64,000 bases of DNA from positions 12,263,269 through 12,327,268 of the forward strand of contig CM040440.1 in NCBI GenBank assembly GCA_022749755.1. Reading direction: 5' to 3'. Origin of the DNA: Azadirachta indica. Its lineage: Eukaryota > Streptophyta > Magnoliopsida > Sapindales > Meliaceae. The notes under the pieces were generated by a model. It did no database searches and had not been told where the DNA came from. It saw nothing but the letters and a program-made list of their open reading frames with translations. How positions within the stretch are numbered: position 1 is the stretch's first letter; each line of letters opens with the position of its first letter. The position numbers were made by a program, and so were the translations under genes. Of this stretch, positions 24,142-36,545 are shown in pieces.

Positions 24142-25541
24142 TTGCTTATAATCAAGTTAGGGACTAGTACAACCAAAAAAAGTTTGTACAAGGCAAAAAA
24201 TATGGCCTTGAATATGGAAGAATGTAACTATGTAAACTCTTACAACTTGTTGCATGATTATGCTCATGTCATTCTTATGAGAAATCGAGGGGCAACAATA
24301 AAGATACAACAAGATATGAAAGATACAAAATCTCATTTCAAGCGAATTTTTATTAGTTATGATGCATTGAAAAGGGGTTTCATGGTTGGATGTAAAAGGT
24401 TCATTGGTGTTGATGGATGTCATTTGAAGAGTAGATTTGAGGGATATTACTTTTTGTGGTTGGTACGGATGTAAACAATAAAATCTTTTCATTGGCAATT
24501 TGTGTGTGTGAAACTAAGAACAAGGACAGTTGGTGCTGGTATTTTAGATTATTGAATGAGCATATGTAGATTATGGATGGGATGCCATGACGATTGTGTT
24601 AGACAGATAAAAAGGGTTAATTGCTCCTTGTGCTGAGATGTTTCCAGATGTCCAAGTCATATATTATGCTAGGCATGTTATTGCCAACTTTCAGAAGCTA
24701 TTTTTTAGTGAGAACTTTGGGAAAAAATTTTAGAAAACAGCAAGGGCTGCAAACCAAATCGACTTTAATATTATAATGGGGTCAATCAAGTATAATGATA
24801 AGCAAGTGTACAATTGGTTGATAGATAATGATCCTACCACGTAGAGCTATGATGCATTTGACCTATTCTTCAAAGCTAACCATGTGACAAATAATGCATA
24901 TGAATCTTGAATAGGTTACTTAATGAACATTGTAAGAAGTCTATCATCAACTTGCTTGGGTTGATTCACCTCAAAATTACCAAAAGACTAATAAAAATAA
25001 GAGAGAAAGTAGCTACTTGGGATGTTGTTCCACTGAGGGTCTATATGAAGATTGCCAAGGTTGCTAGAAAGCTGGTTTGTTATTAACGCAAGCAACACTA
25101 GGTTCGAGGTGGTTGATCATGTTATTGAAACAGAGAGGCGTTATGTTGTCGACCTTAAGCATGTATACTGTTGGTGTGAAGGATGGTAAATTAGTGGGAT
25201 TCTGTGCAAGCCTGCATTAGCTTATATTAGGCATTGTAGTGCTGGTCCTACTACCTATGTTGATAGGTCCCTGACAAAAGATGTCTGCCTATAGACTAAC
25301 TTATACATAATCAAGCCATTGCTAGATTGAGTGAATAGGGCAAAATCTAATACGCCTCAACTGCATCCTCCTATGCAAGTGATTCAAGTTGGAAGACTAA
25401 AAATCAATAGAAGGTGAGAGAAAAATAAACAACCACCAGAGGTGATCAGATTCAGCTTGAGATGTAGCAATTGCAAGCAATTCAGTCGCAACAATAGAGG
25501 ATGTCCACAAAAAAAGTTCATTTATCCTTTCATTGTTCTTA

Positions 25542-26905
25542 GTAATTGATGAGTGAGTATTCTACTCACTAACCATTGACCTTTGGACTTAAATATGTGC
25601 AAACAACCTTAAGCCATGTTGTTATTTGATGAAATTTTGTGTTCATATGCAGGAAGGAATGAAAACATTGATTCGAGGTGAATTAAGTTTAGATAAGAGT
25701 AAAAGTTATTGTGCTCAGTATAAGTTACTAAAACAAGCATAACTTCATCTACATAACTCAAATTGTATTTCGTTTATTGAATTAGAAACTAGATATCCAA
25801 AGAATTCAAATGATATATCATAAGCATTACAACGAAAGGCTCAAAGGTGGCATGTGCGCACCACTGATGTTGATCATGCCGACATGAGTAGACGCTGTTT
25901 GAATCTTATTTAACATTTTTAGAGTTTTAGCTATCAGATTAATTTTTGATGGCCAGATTTAATGTAGTCCTAGGTTATCATCATTTCCAATTATTAGCCA
26001 CTTTCGAGAAGAAAAGATTTAGAGAATGAATGGAGAGAAAATTATAGATGTTCTAGTGAAAGATTAGCAGATTAATCATAGCATCAAACTAGTTTTATTT
26101 TTTTTAACTCTTTAATTTCATTTTGAATTTTAATTGTCTTTAGATTATTGAAATTACAATGATGATTATGATTTATTTTATGGAATTGTTGATGGACTAT
26201 GTTAGAATAGGTTAATTTCATTATTCTAGGGTTTTAATTAATCTATTCGAATTATGTTTTGATATATTTTAATGTTGTTGATATTTATGGTTCATTCACT
26301 TGTGTTTATCCTTGTTCATAATACTATTAATTTGTCGTTTGCTGACTTGATTGATTTCTGTGAATAGGTTAATACTTGGGAGAGTTTGATTTATTCATTA
26401 GAATAAGAAAAACGCAGTTTAGAATTTTAAGAGTTTGAGAGGACCTCAAGACCTAAATAATCATATTAACTTCTAAAATTACAAGATTTTAGGATGTAGT
26501 TGCATTTGAAATAGTTAATAACAGGTCATTTTTAATACATATTTAAGATCGGCTTGATGCTTGAGATAGGCAAAAAGATTAATTGTGAGCCTGTGATTAG
26601 TGAATTAAACTTGAAAACACAAATAGCACCTAATTAGGATAAACATGAGGATGAATAGATGAAATCAAAACCCTGAGAACTCTTTAATACATAATCCATA
26701 TTATTCTCTTTATTCTATCTTCTAATTTGGCTTAATATTTGTTATTTTTTTGTTCTACTTTATTTCTACTATTTTTACCATTTGAAAGTTTAGTTAAAAA
26801 AATAAAAAAGCTAATCCCTATGAGTTTGACAACCTAAATTTATTCACTGTATTACTTGTACGATTCCATATACTTGCGAGTAGTGCAAGGCATCGTATCT
26901 GTAAT
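25542..26905 (+). mobile_element. Solo LTR of a Ty3/Gypsy element
   Basis: A 1354-bp segment (25547-26900) starts TGATGAGTGAG and ends GGCATCGTATCT between perfect 5-bp repeats GTAAT (25542-25546 and 26901-26905). Its last 100 bp, with CTAATCCCTATGAGTTTGAC and ATACTTGCGAGTAGTGCAAG, match the usual end of Tat/Athila-type LTRs (ATCCCTGTGGxTTCGAC...ACTTGCxxGTAGTxC). No internal retrotransposon sequence is present, so recombination between LTRs probably left one copy. The terminal CA is CT here. Confidence 0.75.
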
Positions 26906-26964
26906 TAATTAATTAATTAATTTTCTTTTGACACTTTTTTTTTAGCTTATCTAATCATCTTGTA

Positions 26965-27230
26965 GGCATTAGCTAGTGGGTCCACATCAATGGCCACTAC
27001 AAGCAATACTTCAGCTTCAACCCTTCCTAAAGGTACATTTAAAGCTACTGGTGTTTTGCTAATTTACTCATTAACATACAATGCAACTGTTTAATATGTA
27101 TACATATGTAGAAAAAAATAAAAAGGGAAAGCATGCAAGACAAAACCAAAATGCAAGTGCTGTGGATCATGATAACACTAGAAACACACACGGCAAAATA
27201 TGCCTAAAAGACAAAAGAGAACTCAAGCCT
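26965..27230 (+). pseudogene. Possible C-terminal exon of the MULE transposase
   Basis: After an acceptor-like ATCATCTTGTAG, 26967-27030 reads ALASGSTSMATTSNTSASTL, a Ser/Thr/Ala-rich tail as seen at the C-terminus of plant MULE transposases. Further on, around 27150-27210, CKCCGS and HNTRNTHGKICLK could be the remains of a second zinc knuckle. Both assignments are tentative. Confidence 0.35.
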
Positions 27231-27240
27231 TGACAAACAA

Positions 27241-27775
27241 GGAAGTAGGTAGTAACACTTCAATACATATATGTGTTATGCACTTATAATAACTAATGGA
27301 TCAGATGTGCATGGATATTTATATCTCTTATTCATGTCTTTCTCGTGTCATTATGTAGTTTGGTTTTATGATGTAAGCTATGAATAGAGATTTATAGTAA
27401 ATTCAAGTCCAAACACAGTATGATATTTTTTTGGCTATTAGGCATTTTGTTATACTTTTGGTTATGCTTTTTGCTTATTTTTTGGACTAGTTATGTGTGC
27501 ATGGGAGTTCTATTTAGTATGTTATAATTGTTGGTGAAAATATATGGACAAATGCATGCACATGAAGGATAGTTATATTTAATGATGGCATGTCAAGAAC
27601 CAATGTTTATTTTGTAAATGGTTATTGAATTCGTAGCTAGTCATGTGTGCATGTACTTTATTCCTTTAATATGTCATTCACTTTTGCATCTTTGTGTTAC
27701 ATGTTTAACATTATATACACACAAATGCATATCAGAATCAACAATAGCATTATAATTTCCCTTAGCTTCTTTTCA
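27241..27775. other. Intergenic sequence, nothing recognised
   Basis: Moderately AT-rich DNA with no coding pattern, terminal repeat or tandem structure that I can identify. Confidence 0.35.
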
Positions 27776-27779
27776 ATGT

Positions 27780-28045
27780 TGATTGGTCCTTGTTGTCCAG
27801 CATCAGAATGAATGCCTTTGAAATGTTTCTTGAATTGCCATTGCTGCTTGTTTCCATTTTACGTGCACAACCTTTGTAATTTTCTTTTGTTGGCTTCCAA
27901 AACCTCTACATAATGGCTCCTACAAATAGAAAAAATACAACTTATTAGGATTTCTGTCACTCTCAGATATTATAAACCCAGCCTGTTTACCACAAGAACA
28001 ATGTTTATACTTGAACTTGATTATTCCACCATTTATTTGAAAATC
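27780..28045 (-). pseudogene. GRF-type zinc-finger protein fragment
   Basis: On the minus strand, from about 28025 leftward, the translation reads IIKFKYKHCSCGKQAGFI then SESDRNPNKLYFFYL, a stop, and EPLCRGFGS. This follows the zf-GRF pattern CxCGxxAxxxxSxTxxNPxxxFYxC...CxxFxW, with the third metal-binding Cys and the final aromatic replaced. Small GRF-finger proteins of unknown role are common in plant genomes and often occur next to or inside transposons. No start codon could be fixed and the frame is interrupted. Confidence 0.6.
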
Positions 28046-29331
28046 TCATTGCTGCATCTTGAGCTTATTGTTAATACGAAAATTTGAGTATTCTAGTTTT
28101 TATGCATGTAAGACTGCTAGTATGTGTGCTTGTAACAAAAAATGGATGTATAAGGGTGTGTATGATGGTCTGTATATAGTATTGTATATAATGTTGGATT
28201 GATCAAATTTGAGTGGATGCTGGACTTGTTTGTTTGGCTATCTGTGATATGCAATAAAGTGTTTACATAGGATATTTTTAACTATTTTGATAATCCTATC
28301 CCACGATTCATTAACATTGTATAACATATATAAGTTCATGATATTTAACAGTAGTTGTTTTTAATTCTTTCATTTTCATTTGGTAAACTAGGTGCCTTAA
28401 ATAAAGATTTTGTTTACTAATTGGTCAAGTGATTATTTATCCAACAAATTTCTTATCTTCCAAATTATTTTCGTTATTTTTTATTTTTTAATATATTTAA
28501 GGGTTATTTTGTTATAATTTATTTTTTAGAAATATATTTGAAATACAAATTCATATATTATAGTGAAAAATTTAATGTTAAACTATGTGTTATGCATATT
28601 AGAAATAATCTACTTAAAAAACATTAAGTTAGATATTATAAAAATTCATATTCTTTCTTTATTTTTCTAAAAAAAATTATTAATAATAAAACAAATTATT
28701 ATAACTCAAAAATCAATGTTAGAAAGTAAGATACATCTTATATATTACTCATGATGATTGTATTTATACGAATTAATGAAAAACATATGTTATTTTGAAG
28801 ATGTAAACATTATTGTAATCTTTAAGAATGATTAGTATAATAAAATAAAATAACCCTATAACTAATATTATATTAATAGAAAAAGAAACAAGAATTTCTT
28901 AAAGTCAATAAATTGTTAGTGAAAAAAAAGCATACATGTTATTATCAAATATAAACAAGGAATTTTGAAAAAAATAATTAAGAAAAGTAAAATGTAAGCT
29001 AATCTACTTTTATGAAATCGATGTTAATTGTGAGAAACAAAAAATTTAAGAAATCTTAATTACATATAATGCAAATTCAATTTGGCATGATAAGGGTATT
29101 ATTATTAAATTATTGATATTGATTATTTGTAAAATGATACTTTATCTAATGTCATGCAATTAGGAAGAAAAAAATATAATGAGAAGAAATTGATTTGTAC
29201 GCATGTAACTTAAAATTATTTAAATAATTGAAGTAAATATAAAATATCAATAATAATTTTTTTTAAAGCATACCCATATGTTTAAAAAAAATATATATTA
29301 TGAAACATATATTTATGTGTTACAAATATTT

Positions 29332-29376
<45 letters not shown>

Positions 29377-29430
29377 TATTATAATAATAATATAAAATTA
29401 TGTAAAATTTGTAATCCTTTTTATAATTTT
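28046..29430. other. AT-rich intergenic sequence, no gene seen
   Basis: Low-complexity A/T-rich DNA. The only structured part is an (ATA)n microsatellite at 29335-29375. Confidence 0.4.
29335..29375. repeat. (ATA)n microsatellite
   Basis: About 13 perfect ATA repeats, directly left of the ~260-bp tandem array. Confidence 0.95.
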
Positions 29431-32200
29431 ACAAGTATTCTACTTTTTTTCACAAAAGTTTCGTTGCATTTCAATTTTAAATTACAAGTAGAATGTTTAT
29501 TTATAATCCTAATGTTACATTTTATTTATTTTGTTCTATTTATGATTATAATATTGTTATTTATTATTTCATGTTCATTTTTATTTATTTTATCACAATT
29601 ACATTTTTTATGATGTCTTTATGTATTTGATGTTCATTTGTACTATTTTATGTTGCTTATTATTTACAATTTTTTATTTTTAATGTTTACAAGTATTATG
29701 TTTTATATACAAATTTTCTGTTATAATTTAATTTTTTATGTAAAGATTACATTTTTTTTATATGTGTTTATATATTTTATGTCACAATTACAATTCTTTT
29801 GGTTTGTTTAAAACTATGTTGTTGTCTTTTGACAGTTCACGTAAATTTACATTTATTTCAATATATTTACATTTTTAATGTTGAATTTATGAAGCTGATG
29901 TTCATTTTTGCTATTTTATGTTGACTAATATTTTTTTATTTTTTAAGTTTTAACGTTTACTAGTATTATGTTTTATATATAAATTTTTTGTTATAATTTA
30001 ATTTTTTTACATGAAGATTAAAATTATATCACAATTATTTTCTTTTTGTTTTGTTTATAACTATATTGTTATTATTTAACAATTTCTCGTTAATTTATAT
30101 TTTCAATATTGAATTTATAAAGTTGATATCCATTTTTATTATTTTATGTTGGCTTATAATTTTTTTATTTTTTTATTTTTAACGTTTACAATTATTATAT
30201 TTTGCATACAAGTTTACGTTGTAATTTAATTTTTTATGTCAAGATTACAATTTTTATGTGTGTTTATAACTTTTATATCACAATAATTTTCTATTTATTT
30301 TGTTTACAACTATATTATTGTCATTTAATAATTTCATGTTAATTTATATTTATCTCCGTTTATTTACATTTTTTATATTGTCTTTATAAAATTGATGTTC
30401 ATTTTTATTATTTTATGTTGACTTATATTTTTTTATTTTTAAATTTTAACATTTACAAGTATTATATTGTACATACAAGTTTTACATTGTAATTTAATTT
30501 TTTATGTCAAAATTACGATTTTTATGGGTAGTGATATGTTTTATATCACAATTATTTTCTTTTTATTTTGTTTACAACTATATTGTTGTTATTTAGCAAT
30601 TTTATGTTAATTTACATTTATCTCATTTTATTTATATTTTTAATGTTAAATTTATGAAGTTTATGTTGGCTTAAACTTTTTGATTTTTTAATTTTTAACG
30701 TTTATAAGTATTATATTTTACGTAAAAGTTTTACATTGTAATTTAATTTTTTATGTCAAGATTACAATTTTTATGCATATTTATAATTTTTTTATCACAA
30801 TTATTTTTCTTTTATTTTGTTTACAACTATATTGTTGTCATCTAACAATTTCATGTTAATTTATATTTATCCCTGTTCATTTATATTTTTTATGTTGTCT
30901 TTATAAAATTAATATTCATTTTTACTATTTTATATTGGCTTATATATTTTTATTTTTAAATTTTAGTGTTTAGGAGTATTATATTTTACATACAATTTTT
31001 ACGTTATAATTTAATTTTTTAAGTCAAGATTACAATCTTTTTGTGTATTTATAATTTTTATATTACAATTATTTTTTTTATTTTGTTTACAACTATATTG
31101 TTGTCCTTTAACAATTTCACATTAATTTACATTTATCTCATTTGATTTATATTTTTTATTTAGTATTTATAAAATTGATGTTCATTTTTACTCTACTATG
31201 TCGACTTATTTTTTTATTTTTAGATTTAATGTTTACAAATATTATGTTTCACATACAAGTTTTACATTATAATTTAATTTTTAATGTCAAAATTACAAAT
31301 TTTTTGTGCATTCATAAGTTTTATATTGCAATTATTTTTTTATTTTGTTTACAAGAATATTGTTATCCTTTAACAATTTCACCTTAATTGACATTTGTCT
31401 CCATTTATTTATATTTTTTATGTTGTATTTATAAAATTGATGCTCATTTTTACTCTATTATGTTAACTTATATTTTTTTATTTTTAAATTTTAATGTTTA
31501 CAAGTATTACATTTTATATACAAGTTTTACATTATAATTTAATTTTTATGTCAAAATAACAATTTTTATGTGTAGTTATAAGTTTTATTTCACAATTTTT
31601 TTTATTTTATTTACAACTATATTGTTGTCATTTAACAATTTCATGTTAATTTATATTTATCTCTGTTTATTTGTATTTTTTATATTGTTTTTATAAATTG
31701 ATATTCATCTTTACTCTTTTATGTTGACTTAATATTCTTTTTTTTTATTTTTAACTTTTACAAGTATTTTTTTTTTTACATAGAAGTTATACGTTATAAT
31801 TTGCTGTTTTATATGGAGATTACAGGCATAGTGCTGTTACAGTTTTATGTTGCATGCATAAATTTTTGTTTCGTTTATAACCATAATTTAGGGGATTTAC
31901 CATTTTAATATTAATTTATAGTTATCTCATTTTATTTACATGTTTGATGTTGGATTTATAAAATTAATGTTCATTAATTGTTTTGAATATTAAATTATAA
32001 ATTTTATAAGATTCATATTTTCTATGCACATTTTATAATGTTATTTTATTTTAAATATTAACATTACAAGTGGAATGATGATTTATAATTTTTATCTTAC
32101 ATTTATATTATTTTATTCTGTTTTTAACTATAATTAAAAACATTTTCAAGTTTAATGTTAATTAATAACTATAATTTTATGTCAGTGAAATTTAACAAAA
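29430..32200. repeat. Tandem array, ~11 units of ~260 bp, very AT-rich
   Basis: The anchor TTTACAACTATATTGTTGTC, or a diverged form, recurs near 29541, 29809, 30057, 30306, 30573, 30823, 31089, 31351, 31613, 31877 and 32119, i.e. every 242-268 bases. Between anchors the order is constant: AACAATTTCATGTTAATTTA, a TTTATCTC block, TGTTCATTTTTACTATTTTA, TTTACAAGTATTATATTTTA, TTTTATGTCAAGATTACAAT, CACAATTATTTTC. Outer units are the most diverged. No coding function is apparent. Confidence 0.85.
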
Positions 32201-32207
32201 GTATAAG

Positions 32208-34976
32208 GTAAATGATAAAATACCTCCATTACTTCTAATTTCGGCATTTGGAAATCCCATCGACAAGTTAGTTACTTTTTAAATTAAATTTGAAATTTTA
32301 ACCGTTCATCCACTTGCCTTTTTGTTTAGAATAAGGTTCTCTCCTACAATTTCTAATTTCCACTATGTTCTCTACAAAAATTATGGCAAGTATTCAACAA
32401 GGTTAGTTGCACATCTTTATTTAGTTTTGTAGCATTTTTTTCCCTATTTGCTGTGTAGGGGTGCAATATTATTCATGCAATGCGAGGGAAGAATGAAAAA
32501 AAATTCCAAAATTTTTTTATGGAGTTATGCTTGTTTATTTTCTCTAATTACATATAACTGCATCTTTACTTGTAGTATTTTTTCCTAATATATGCTTGGG
32601 CATATTTAGGTTCATTCATTATTCTGAGTAATTTTTTGAATTCAATGTTTTAAAAAGTATATCAATTTGTTTAATAAAATACATGTGGTTAGATATCCTA
32701 ATTTCTTTTAAGTTTTTGTCTACATTATGCAATTTTATAGATATGATTTTCTAATCTTAATATATTTCATTTGTATTACTAGGTACTAGTAGAAGTTCAA
32801 GCAATTCGGAGTTGGACATTTCTATTTCTCCCAATTGAATTCCGTCCATAGCATTGGGAAAAATGGGACAAACTATGAAGGGTACTTCCAACTTTGTTGG
32901 TAATAATGATATAAGCATGTGCCAATTATTTGTTGAAAATGTAATCGGAAGGCATTTCCAAAGTGTTGAAGATGCATGTAATTTTTATACGTCATACTCA
33001 AAAGTAATGGGATTCAGCGTTCAAAAGGATGATATTAAACGAAATAATAATGGTGTAATTACTTTGAGACGCTGGATTTGCTCAAAAGAAGGTAGCGATC
33101 TAAAAAATATATTGAAAGAACAAATAGAGTATGTGAACCAAAGGCTTTAACAAGAATTGTGTGTCCTACTGCATTTAGGGTTAATTTTAATAAAAGAAAT
33201 TAGGCATTTGGATTGCTAAAGAGTTTGTTTTTGAACACTTTCATGAGTTGGCAACTATGCATGAGGTACAATTTCTTTGATCTCATCAATCAGTGAAAGA
33301 ATGTGATCAAGCCCCAGCTTCTTCAATTAAAACTAGTCAAATTATAGATTTATTCGTTGATCAATCTGAAGGTTACAAGAATGTGGGATTTACTTTGAAG
33401 GATTTGTATAATTCATTGAATGCTTAGTGACGATCTATGATTGTTGATACTGATGCAGAATCTGCACTTGCATACTTAAATGCAAAGGCAGATATGGATC
33501 TAGATTTTTTCTACAAGTATATTATAGATGAGGATAATAGGCTTGAAAACTTGTTTTGGGTAGATTTTAATGCTCGTTTGGATTACTTTTATTTCAGAGA
33601 TGTACTAGCATTTGATAGTACTTACAAGACGAATGAGTATGAAAAGTCTTTATTCATCTTATTGGGTATCAGTAATTATTAATCAACAACTTTCTTTAGT
33701 TGTGCACTTCTTGTAGATGAGACAATTGAGACATACACACGGGCGCTTGAAACGTTTTTGAGTGCCATGAATAATAAGAAACCTATCTTTATGATCACTG
33801 GTGGGGATAATGCAATGCAAAATGCGATAAAGAACGTATTTCCTAAGGCTTGTCACTGATTATGTATTTGGCATATGCAAAAGAATGCACAATCTAATAT
33901 CCATAATGAAAATTTCATGAAAGTATTTAATAATTATATGTTTAACATGCATACACCTGAAGAGTATGATCAATTATGGAGGGGTATTGTAAATGAGCTT
34001 GGTTTTCAAAATAATGAATGGGTTAACAAAATTTACTCAAAATGGGAGAGATGGGTAGAAACATTCTTAAGGGGTAATTTCTTTGCTCGAATGTGTACTA
34101 CGTAATATTGTGAAGGAATGAATGCATACATGAATAGATTTTTCCGAAGGAAGCTGAAATTATTTGAATTTGTATGACAAGTTGATTGAGCTTTAACTCA
34201 CTTAAGGAACACTTAACTAAAGCTTGATTTCAAGAGTAGGCATTTTGAAACTGTTATTACAACTCATCTCCAGAGTTTAGAAAAGTATGCTGCATCTACT
34301 TTTACCAAAAAAATTTTTGAGATGATTCGGGATGAAATTTGCAAGGAAGCATCTTTAATCATTTCAATCCATGTTGTTGGAGATGCATGTATACAAGTTG
34401 AAAAAGTTTCAAACAGAACAGGAGTGGAATGTGGTTTACTGTATTAAAGATGGACATCTTAAATGTTCTTGCCCGGAGTTTGAGTCTTTAAGCATGTCGT
34501 GGTGTCACTTATTCAGTGTAATGAAGTATGAGCAATTTGCGAAAATTCCTGGGTCTTTAATACTGAAAAGATGGACCAAAGATATAAGACTTGATGCACG
34601 AGCTCCATTGACATTAGACAATCAATCCAAGGATGATTTTCGTATAGTTAGACATGGATCTTTGAGTGCAGAATGTAATGAGATTTGCTTTTACGGTTCA
34701 ATGATCGAGGCTGGGTATTGGAAATTGAAAGGAAAGCTTTCCTGATTAAAGAACATGGAAGGATTTTGCATAAATTCTGAAGAGATTGAAGATAATTTAT
34801 CAATTTAGACAAACAAAGGCAAAATTGTTAAAGATCTTGTAGTGGTTAATACAAAAGGTACTCATAATGAGAATAATAACAACGTCAATTTGAGACGATG
34901 TGGGCATTGCAGAATTGTTGGACACACGAAACGCATATGCCCAACTAAATCTAAAAAAAGAATAGGTTATATATAA
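32208..34976 (+). pseudogene. FAR1/FRS-type MULE transposase pseudogene
   Basis: Exon 1 (ATG at 32383, MASIQQ) ends at donor GTTAGT (32402). The acceptor ATTACTAG (to 32782) restores frame into GTSRSSSNSELDISI. The FAR1 DNA-binding region follows (GRHFQSVEDACNFYTSYSKV...GFSVQKDD, ~32950-33100). The core has DMDLDFFYKYIIDEDNRLEN then AFDSTYKTNEY (33437-33682), whose first Asp is catalytic, and GGDNAMQNAIKNVFPKACH (~33805). A SWIM domain (LKCSCPEFESLSMSWCHLFS, then ILKRWTKD) lies in 34371-34745. The end is a knuckle, RRCGHCRIVGHTKRICP (~34905-34940). It is dead through many stops and shifts. The family includes domesticated FHY3/FAR1 regulators as well as transposases. The surroundings favour a transposon, and 32208 onward (GGTAAATGATAAAATACCTC) may be its terminus. 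Confidence 0.85.
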
Positions 34977-35479
34977 AGTTGTAATATTTTCTTTGAATGT
35001 CTTTATTCCATTTATTCTTGTTTTATTACCATTTTTTTTTTCACTTGTAGATTAATGGGATCATTTTTGTCGGTTGTTGCTGGCATGGCTTGCTATTTTG
35101 ATGTAATTTACAGCTTATAGATGCAGCTCTCTCAGAAAATTTTCCAAGTGTGGCTAGTTTCCTGCTGCAATATTACTTTTGGCATTTTCCTGGGTTGTAT
35201 AGGACTATACTATATCATAGAGTTTTGCTTTCTACAAACTTGCAGAGGCTTTTTTTTTTTTTCATTCATGTTTTGGTCCCAACTTGTTGAACATGTTCCT
35301 GCATGTTTTTAAAAGCCTTTATGCCACTTCTAATATACAGAGTCATTTGTTGTGCTCATTTTAATTAATTTTCTCAAACCATATGCTTGCAGATTATGTT
35401 AAAAAAACCTAGCAACATGCTTACAAGTGTTATAATTAATACATTTTCAATATCTATGAGCTGTCAAATAATGCATTTT
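34977..35479. other. Spacer, nothing recognised
   Basis: Between the FAR1-type pseudogene and the 178-bp array. No coding or repeat structure is evident. Confidence 0.35.
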
Positions 35480-36545
35480 CAAACGTCATAAGGGTATTTT
35501 TGGAAAATAAACTATATTTATTGAGAAATTATTTCCAAACGTTGTTGGCACCATTAGAAAGATAAAGAAGTTAACTTTTTAGCAAATTTTGCAGTGTCCA
35601 ATTTCAAGTTCGAGAGAGAGAGTTATTGCCAAATGTTTACAGGATGTTAAAAATGAAAAGTCAATTATAGGGATATTTTCAAAATTTAAACTATACAAAT
35701 TGGGAGCTCATTTCCAAGCATGGTTGGTACCAATAAGAAGATAAAGAAGTTAACTTTTTAGCAAATTTTGTGGTGTCCAATTTTGAGTTCCCTAGAGAGA
35801 GTTTGGGCCAACTGTTTACAAGATGTTAAAAATAAAAAGTCAATTGGAGGGGTATTTTTGAAATTTAAACTGTACAAATTGGGAGATTATTTCTAAACAT
35901 AGTTGCTACCAATAGAAAGATGAAAAAGTTAACCTTTTAGCAAATTTTACGGTATCCAATTTCAAGTTCTCTAAGAGAGTTATGGAGAAATGTTTACAGG
36001 ATGTTAAAAATGAAAAGTCAATTAGGAGGGTATTTTTGGAATTTAAACTCTACAAACTAGGAGATTATTTCTGTACATGGTTGGTACTAATAGAAAGATA
36101 AGAAATTAACTTTTCAACAAATTTTGCGATGTCTAATTTTGAGTTGTCTAGTGAAAGTTATGGCTAAATGTTTACAAGATGTTAAAAATAAAAAGTTAAT
36201 TAGAGGGTTATTTTCTGAATTTAAACTATACAAACTGGGACATCATTTCCAAATATGGTTAACACTGCTAGAAAGATGAAGAAGTTAACTTTTAACCAGA
36301 TTTTGTAGTGTCTAATTTTGAGTGCTCTAGAGAGAGTTATGGCTAAATGTTTACAGGATGTTAAAAATAAGAAGTTAATCAAATGGGTATTTTCTGAATT
36401 TAAACTGTACAAACTGGGAGATCATTTCCAAACATGGTTAACACTGCTAGAAAGATGAAGAAATTAACTTTTAATAGATTTTACGGTGTATAATTTCAAG
36501 TTCTCTAGAGAGATTTATGTCTAAATGTTTACAGGATGTTAAAAA
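35480..36545. repeat. Tandem array, 6 units of ~178 bp
   Basis: The anchor GAAGTTAACTTTTTAGCAAA, or a close variant, occurs at 35570, 35749, 35928, 36105, 36284 and 36462, i.e. every 177-179 bases. Each unit contains GGGTATTTTTGGAATTTAAA, AACTGGGAGATCATTTCCAA, CTAGAGAGAGTTATGGCTAA and ATGTTTACAGGATGTTAAAA. Six units make about 1066 bp. The length is typical of nucleosome-sized plant satellites. Confidence 0.92.

Larger units (their letters stand above)
18305..25540 (+). pseudogene. MuDR-type MULE transposase pseudogene
   Basis: Exon 1 (18305-18357, MIEGIVDANRNQPEIVT) ends at a GTAAGT donor. The matching acceptor TTAATAG leads into exon 2 at 19149 (VNMDELIYLTMAFEGEDLDY), in frame. After the CACTA insertion, 23530-23986 gives the MuDR DNA-binding block (GKTFKSIDEFREVL...CGVSNSCPRR). 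The transposase core follows: FKRIFISYDALKRGFMVGCK then GVDGCHLKSRFEGY (to 24474), where the Asp of DGCH is the first catalytic acid. Frame-shifted remains include MFPDVQVIYYARHVIANF near 24640, a SWIM-like YCWCEGW...GILCKPALAYI near 25170 (usual His replaced by Pro), and a degenerate knuckle CSNCKQFSRNNRGC near 25475. Stops and shifts are numerous. Confidence 0.85.
17886..27240 (+). mobile_element. MuDR-type MULE, interrupted by a CACTA element and a solo LTR
   Basis: The presumed 5' terminus starts GGGTAAATTTTTTTCCCCTT (17886), and its first ~165 bp resemble the MITE end at 5222. A transposase pseudogene runs from 18305 to ~25540, with a possible C-terminal exon at ~26965-27230. It is split by the CACTA element 19740-23462 and by the solo LTR 25547-26900. 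Without these, the element would be about 4.3 kb. No matching 3' terminal inverted repeat was found, so the right boundary is a guess. Confidence 0.7.

Noticed and set aside
32208..34976. A functional FHY3/FAR1 regulatory gene
   Set aside because: There are many stops and frameshifts across the DNA-binding, core and SWIM regions, and the surroundings are transposon-like.
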